NCBI GenBank assembly: GCA_044433405.1
Contig: JAWXTQ010000085.1
Location: forward strand, 1-9,023
DNA: 9,023 nt
Origin: CAMQVM01 sp044433405
GTDB lineage: Bacteria; Bacteroidota; Bacteroidia; Bacteroidales; Rikenellaceae
Direction: 5' to 3'
Shown here: piece by piece, positions 6,274 to 9,023 of the stretch
Layout of the letters: the number at the start of each line of letters is the position of its first letter
Position numbering within the stretch: position 1 is the first letter of the stretch
Program-made: the position numbers and the translations under genes
The notes under the pieces: generated by a model
Database searches by the model: none
Seen by the model: the letters and a program-made list of their open reading frames with translations, nothing else
Told to the model about the DNA's origin: nothing

Positions 6274-7059
6274 CTATAATTGATTATTAATTTCGTCGAT
6301 TAATTCTGGTAACTCGTCAATTGTGTTGATTACATAGTGAGCACCTACACTAAAATATTTCTCTCTCACCTCTGTCATCTTAGCTTCAAGAAGCTCTCTA
6401 TCCATATCCTGAGCTTCAGAATATGTAAGTCCCATTTCGCTACTACCTAGAACAACTCCAACACTCCACACACCTGAGTTTACTCCCTCTCTAACGTCAG
6501 AGATAGTATCACCCACTTTTACTATTGATTTTGGAGAATCAACTGCTAGGTTAATCATATTTTGATAAATCATAAATGGACGTGGACGACCACCTGGCAG
6601 ATTGTCAGATGTTACATAACAATCTGGAGCATAACCATTGCTCTTTGCTCCTGCTGAGACAATATCCATCATAGCCGAAGTGTAGCCTGTAGTAGAACCA
6701 ATCTTCAAGCCGCTCTCTCTAAGGGTAGCCACACACTCTAACACCCCATCTATAACATCTGTAAATTCTGAAAGTGATGCAAACAGATACTTTTCGAAAT
6801 CTGCATTCATTGCCTCAACATCCTCTTGATTCCAATCTCTAACTTTTAGCTCAGTAAATTTTTGTGTCACACTAGGAAGCTTAAATAGCTCTTTAATATG
6901 CTCGATTTTTGTCATTCCCATTGGTCCGCGCGCCTGAGCAACCGTAATTGTTATTCCCAAATCTTCGAAAGCTTTCACAAAAGCATTCACAGGTGCAAAA
7001 CAACCGTAATCTACAGTAGTTCCTGCCCAATCAAAAATCACACACTCAATTTTGTTCAT
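6274..7059 (-). CDS. phnX: Phosphonoacetaldehyde hydrolase (phosphonatase)
   Basis: This 261-aa HAD-superfamily enzyme cleaves the C-P bond of phosphonoacetaldehyde to give acetaldehyde and phosphate. The HAD motif I is IFDWAGTTVD, with Asp10 as the nucleophile (Asp12 in Bacillus cereus) and Ala12 at the position that is Asp in ordinary HAD phosphatases, a phosphonatase hallmark. Lys51 in GPMGMTKIEHI is the Schiff-base lysine of the cap (Lys53 in B. cereus). GRPRP around residue 157-161 and VGDTISDVREG (182-192, acidic Asp184 and Asp188 for Mg2+) complete the active site. All key residues are present, so it should be active. It lies 21 nt after the permease gene and 8 nt before phnW, as the middle gene of the operon. 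The ATG at 7059 gives the normal MNKIECVIFDWAGTT beginning. Confidence 0.97.
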   Translation of the reverse strand: MNKIECVIFDWAGTTVDYGCFAPVNAFVKAFEDLGITITVAQARGPMGMTKIEHIKELFKLPSVTQKFTELKVRDWNQEDVEAMNADFEKYLFASLSEFTDVIDGVLECVATLRESGLKIGSTTGYTSAMMDIVSAGAKSNGYAPDCYVTSDNLPGGRPRPFMIYQNMINLAVDSPKSIVKVGDTISDVREGVNSGVWSVGVVLGSSEMGLTYSEAQDMDRELLEAKMTEVREKYFSVGAHYVINTIDELPELIDEINNQL

Positions 7060-7080
7060 TGTTTTAGTCGTTTTAGTTAT

Positions 7081-8409
7081 TTATATTGATAATCCTAATT
7101 CTGCCTCTACAGGTTGCGGTTGTATCTGTTGTTTTTTTACGCCATTTTTCTCGTTACGATATGTGACTACTAACGAAACTAATGCACTGCTAAACATCAC
7201 AACGCTAAAAAGCCCCACATAAAGCGCCATTTTATTGTATAGCTCAAACCAATTCATCCCCTGACTAAACATATCTTTTGTAAATAGAATAATCACAGTA
7301 CCCAGATAACCTGCAAAATCCATAATTGCTATAAAAAAACCCACATTGCCCTCAATCTTAAAGCAGGCAATAAAACGATCAAAGAAGATTGTTTGAAAGG
7401 TAAGGTATCCAATATAAAGCGGCAAGCTTTGAGCAAACAACCACACAACTGGAGATAGATTAAGCTGAACATGATAGAGCGAGATATAACTCATCACCCC
7501 CATAGATGCTATCGACAATAGCAAAAATGTTACAAGGACTGTAAAATTACGTTTGACAATATTGCTAAGTGCGAAGAGTGTCAATATTATAATTGTCACA
7601 ATAGTGTCAACTCTAGCAAACATCCACGACGATTCACCACTCATATCGAGTATATTGACTAAAAAATCCTCTTTTATATCTCGGAGCATTGTAATCAGAA
7701 AGTTTGCAGCCAATATAAGCGCTAGGATAGAGAAATATTTGAAAAATACCTCCTTGCGCTCTGCTCCATTGAGAGTTTTACGCTCACACTTGTGATGTAT
7801 ATCACTATGATCTGGATCTGGCAGTTTGGTTAGTGAATAAGCCATCAAAAAAAGCAAGGGCAATGCAGCTGCACCAATGGTTGCTGGCATCCAAAATTGG
7901 TCAACACCTAGTTCGTTCATCACAAAAAGCCCTAAACTCTTTGCCATACCAGAACTGATAATTATGCTCACACCTAACATACTAGCCAACATGTCGGTAA
8001 CTCGACGCCCCTCAATATAGCTAAATATAACACCCCACATACACCCCAAAGAGAGCCCATTAAAGAAGAGAGCAAAAGCGTTATATGGAACAGGAATCAC
8101 TGCAAAGGCCACCAGAGAGAGCAGAGCCACAACTACAGAGAGTGCAAAAAACTTTAATCTATTTTCGCGCTTAAGCTCCGAGATAAGCTTGATTCCTATA
8201 AATTTTGCAATTAGATATCCAATAATCTGAATAGTTGTCACTGCAATTTTATAATCTATACCCCACAACTCTAAATCTGAATATAACGCAGCCGTAAAAG
8301 GCTTACGCAAAGTGTAGACTAATGAGTAGGTCAACAAGGCTGTTCCACCAGCCCATATTACAAACAGAACATCTTTAAACTTTCTGTTATTAACAAATCT
8401 TTGCATCAT
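7081..8409 (-). CDS. MFS permease resembling organophosphate:phosphate antiporters; candidate phosphonate importer
   Basis: This 442-aa polytopic membrane protein has about 12 predicted helices and a hydrophilic, His-containing central loop (about 195-220). I believe it belongs to a Bacteroidetes family carried as DUF5690, but this is from memory. Several short motifs line up with my recollection of E. coli GlpT: YTLRKPF in helix 1 (GlpT YYLVRKNF, so Arg35 matches Arg45), GYLIAKF in helix 2 (AYGFSKF), NFLITMLR in helix 7 (NVFVYLLR, Arg243 matching Arg269), SSW shortly after, and GYLG near residue 367 in helix 11. Arg45 and Arg269 bind phosphate in GlpT. As first gene of an operon with phnX and phnW, it probably imports 2-aminoethylphosphonate, perhaps in exchange for the phosphate released by PhnX. 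That substrate is inference. Two adjacent ATGs (8409 and 8406) are possible starts. The C-terminal tail is Gln/Pro-rich and cytoplasmic. Confidence 0.85.
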   Translation of the reverse strand: MMQRFVNNRKFKDVLFVIWAGGTALLTYSLVYTLRKPFTAALYSDLELWGIDYKIAVTTIQIIGYLIAKFIGIKLISELKRENRLKFFALSVVVALLSLVAFAVIPVPYNAFALFFNGLSLGCMWGVIFSYIEGRRVTDMLASMLGVSIIISSGMAKSLGLFVMNELGVDQFWMPATIGAAALPLLFLMAYSLTKLPDPDHSDIHHKCERKTLNGAERKEVFFKYFSILALILAANFLITMLRDIKEDFLVNILDMSGESSWMFARVDTIVTIIILTLFALSNIVKRNFTVLVTFLLLSIASMGVMSYISLYHVQLNLSPVVWLFAQSLPLYIGYLTFQTIFFDRFIACFKIEGNVGFFIAIMDFAGYLGTVIILFTKDMFSQGMNWFELYNKMALYVGLFSVVMFSSALVSLVVTYRNEKNGVKKQQIQPQPVEAELGLSI

Positions 8410-8428
8410 AGTTTTAATTTTATGAGCA

Positions 8429-8473
8429 CAAAGATATATTTGTCAAAAATAGATAAAAAACACAAACATTAAA
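8429..8473 (-). promoter_or_regulatory. Promoter region of the phosphonate operon
   Basis: Two perfect TAnnTTTG boxes lie on the minus strand: TATTTTTG (8451-8444) and TATCTTTG (8436-8429). The first has TTTA (8473-8470) 18 nt upstream and would give a leader of about 28 nt. The second has only TTTT at the right distance and would give a leader of about 13 nt. The upstream box of the first lies inside the arm of the large hairpin at 8455-8523. Which one is used cannot be decided by eye. Confidence 0.45.
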
Positions 8474-8523
8474 TTAAAGAATACTTAACCGATGGTTAAC
8501 TTTAATTTAATGTTTGTGTTTTT
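8455..8523 (-). terminator. Very long hairpin, probably a bidirectional terminator after the cstA-family gene
   Basis: A perfect 24-bp inverted repeat (8456-8479 and 8500-8523) continues, after a 5-nt bulge (8480-8484), into TTAACC (8485-8490), loop GAT and GGTTAA (8494-8499). The stem is thus 30 bp with a three-base loop. On the minus strand it ends in six T residues (8460-8455), 24 bp after the transporter stop; on the plus strand it also ends in T residues. This fits a terminator separating the transporter gene from the phosphonate operon, although the stem is longer than usual. Confidence 0.75.
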
Positions 8524-8547
8524 ATATTAGTGAAATAGAGTATATTA

Positions 8548-9023
8548 CTATTTTCTTCTTATTAACCTAAAATTAAAATAACTGATTATAGCAACTACAA
8601 TCGAAGCGATTATCAAAGAAAGATTATAATCTAAAGAGAAGCCTTGTGGAGAGATAAGAATAAACAATACCACCACAAAACTCATTATTATAGCAGGGAT
8701 AGCAAATAGAGGCAAAAAGCGCGAACGTCTTGCAAACACTGCAACTGTCCATAGCGCAAATACTGCAATAACCTGATTAAACCATGCAAAATAACGCCAT
8801 ATTACGTCAAAGTTAATTTGAGTAAGCGTATAGGCAATAAAAAATATTGGAAGCGATATCAAAACACGATTCAACACTTTTTTCTGATCCATATTAACGT
8901 AATCTACAGCTATCAATCGAGCCATTCTCAAGGCAGTATCACCAGTTGATATCGGAGCAAACACCACACCCAGCACCACCAAAGCAGTTCCTATACTTCC
9001 GAGCGTTGTAGTTGTGATGCGAT
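8548..9023 (-). CDS. cstA: CstA-family carbon starvation transporter, C-terminal part (partial)
   Basis: The frame is open to the right edge, so the 5' part, including the start, is missing; about 158 residues are visible, roughly the last third of a family that is near 480 aa in many bacteria. The sequence 'GSIGTALVVLGVVFAPISTG' followed by DTALRMARLIAVDY matches the conserved CstA core, and 'WRYFAWFNQ' is a second typical CstA stretch. Four hydrophobic segments follow (about 8830-8870, 8740-8805, 8635-8700 and 8560-8620), ending in a basic FRLIRRK tail. CstA proteins import peptides or pyruvate in enterobacteria, and the substrate here is unknown. The stop at 8548 is followed by a strong terminator, so it is a separate unit from the phosphonate operon. 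The symbol is by family resemblance. Confidence 0.92.
   Translation of the reverse strand, partial: RITTTTLGSIGTALVVLGVVFAPISTGDTALRMARLIAVDYVNMDQKKVLNRVLISLPIFFIAYTLTQINFDVIWRYFAWFNQVIAVFALWTVAVFARRSRFLPLFAIPAIIMSFVVVLFILISPQGFSLDYNLSLIIASIVVAIISYFNFRLIRRK

Noticed and set aside
7553..7795. 80-codon plus-strand frame opposite the permease gene
   Set aside because: It is antisense to a clearly coding membrane protein and has no promoter or domain.

Overview
The window comes from a low-GC member of the Bacteroidetes, most likely Bacteroidales; the genus cannot be fixed by eye. Three things point there: the DnaK sequence type, the near absence of Shine-Dalgarno sequences before A/T-rich starts, and promoter-like boxes of the Bacteroidetes primary-sigma type (TTTG, about 19-20 nt, TAnnTTTG) before several genes. 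All genes lie on the minus strand except one small gene at 3016-3267.

Layout, left to right. At 1-594 are a zinc-finger/double-HTH DNA-binding protein and the first codons of a gene overlapping its stop codon. The arrangement resembles the regulatory end of a mobile element. At 783-2699 is a complete, monocistronic dnaK with its own terminator. A 316-bp divergent intergenic region with inverted and direct repeats separates it from a small plus-strand HTH gene (3016-3267), which has a good promoter and a strong terminator. The 404 bp from 3326 to 3729 hold no convincing gene but contain a GC-richer, highly structured element (about 3449-3678) with a long imperfect hairpin, T-tracts and three 13-nt tandem repeats.

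From 3730 rightwards the window is metabolic. It has a dicarboxylate/amino-acid:cation symporter (3730-4998) behind its own promoter. Next is a compact three-gene operon transcribed leftwards from about 8409: an MFS permease, phosphonoacetaldehyde hydrolase (phnX) and 2-aminoethylphosphonate:pyruvate transaminase (phnW). Together the last two convert 2-aminoethylphosphonate plus pyruvate into alanine, acetaldehyde and phosphate. The permease keeps features of the GlpT/UhpT organophosphate:phosphate antiporters, including arginines where GlpT binds phosphate, so it is a candidate phosphonate importer. A 30-bp-stem hairpin separates this operon from the C-terminal part of a CstA-family transporter that runs off the right edge.

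The most interesting items are the likely phosphonate import-and-degradation cassette with an OPA-like permease, the structured element at 3449-3678, and the repeat-rich dnaK upstream region. No CRISPR array, rRNA, tRNA or insertion sequence was recognised. Positions and pairings were worked out by hand, and family assignments rest on remembered motifs, not on searches.
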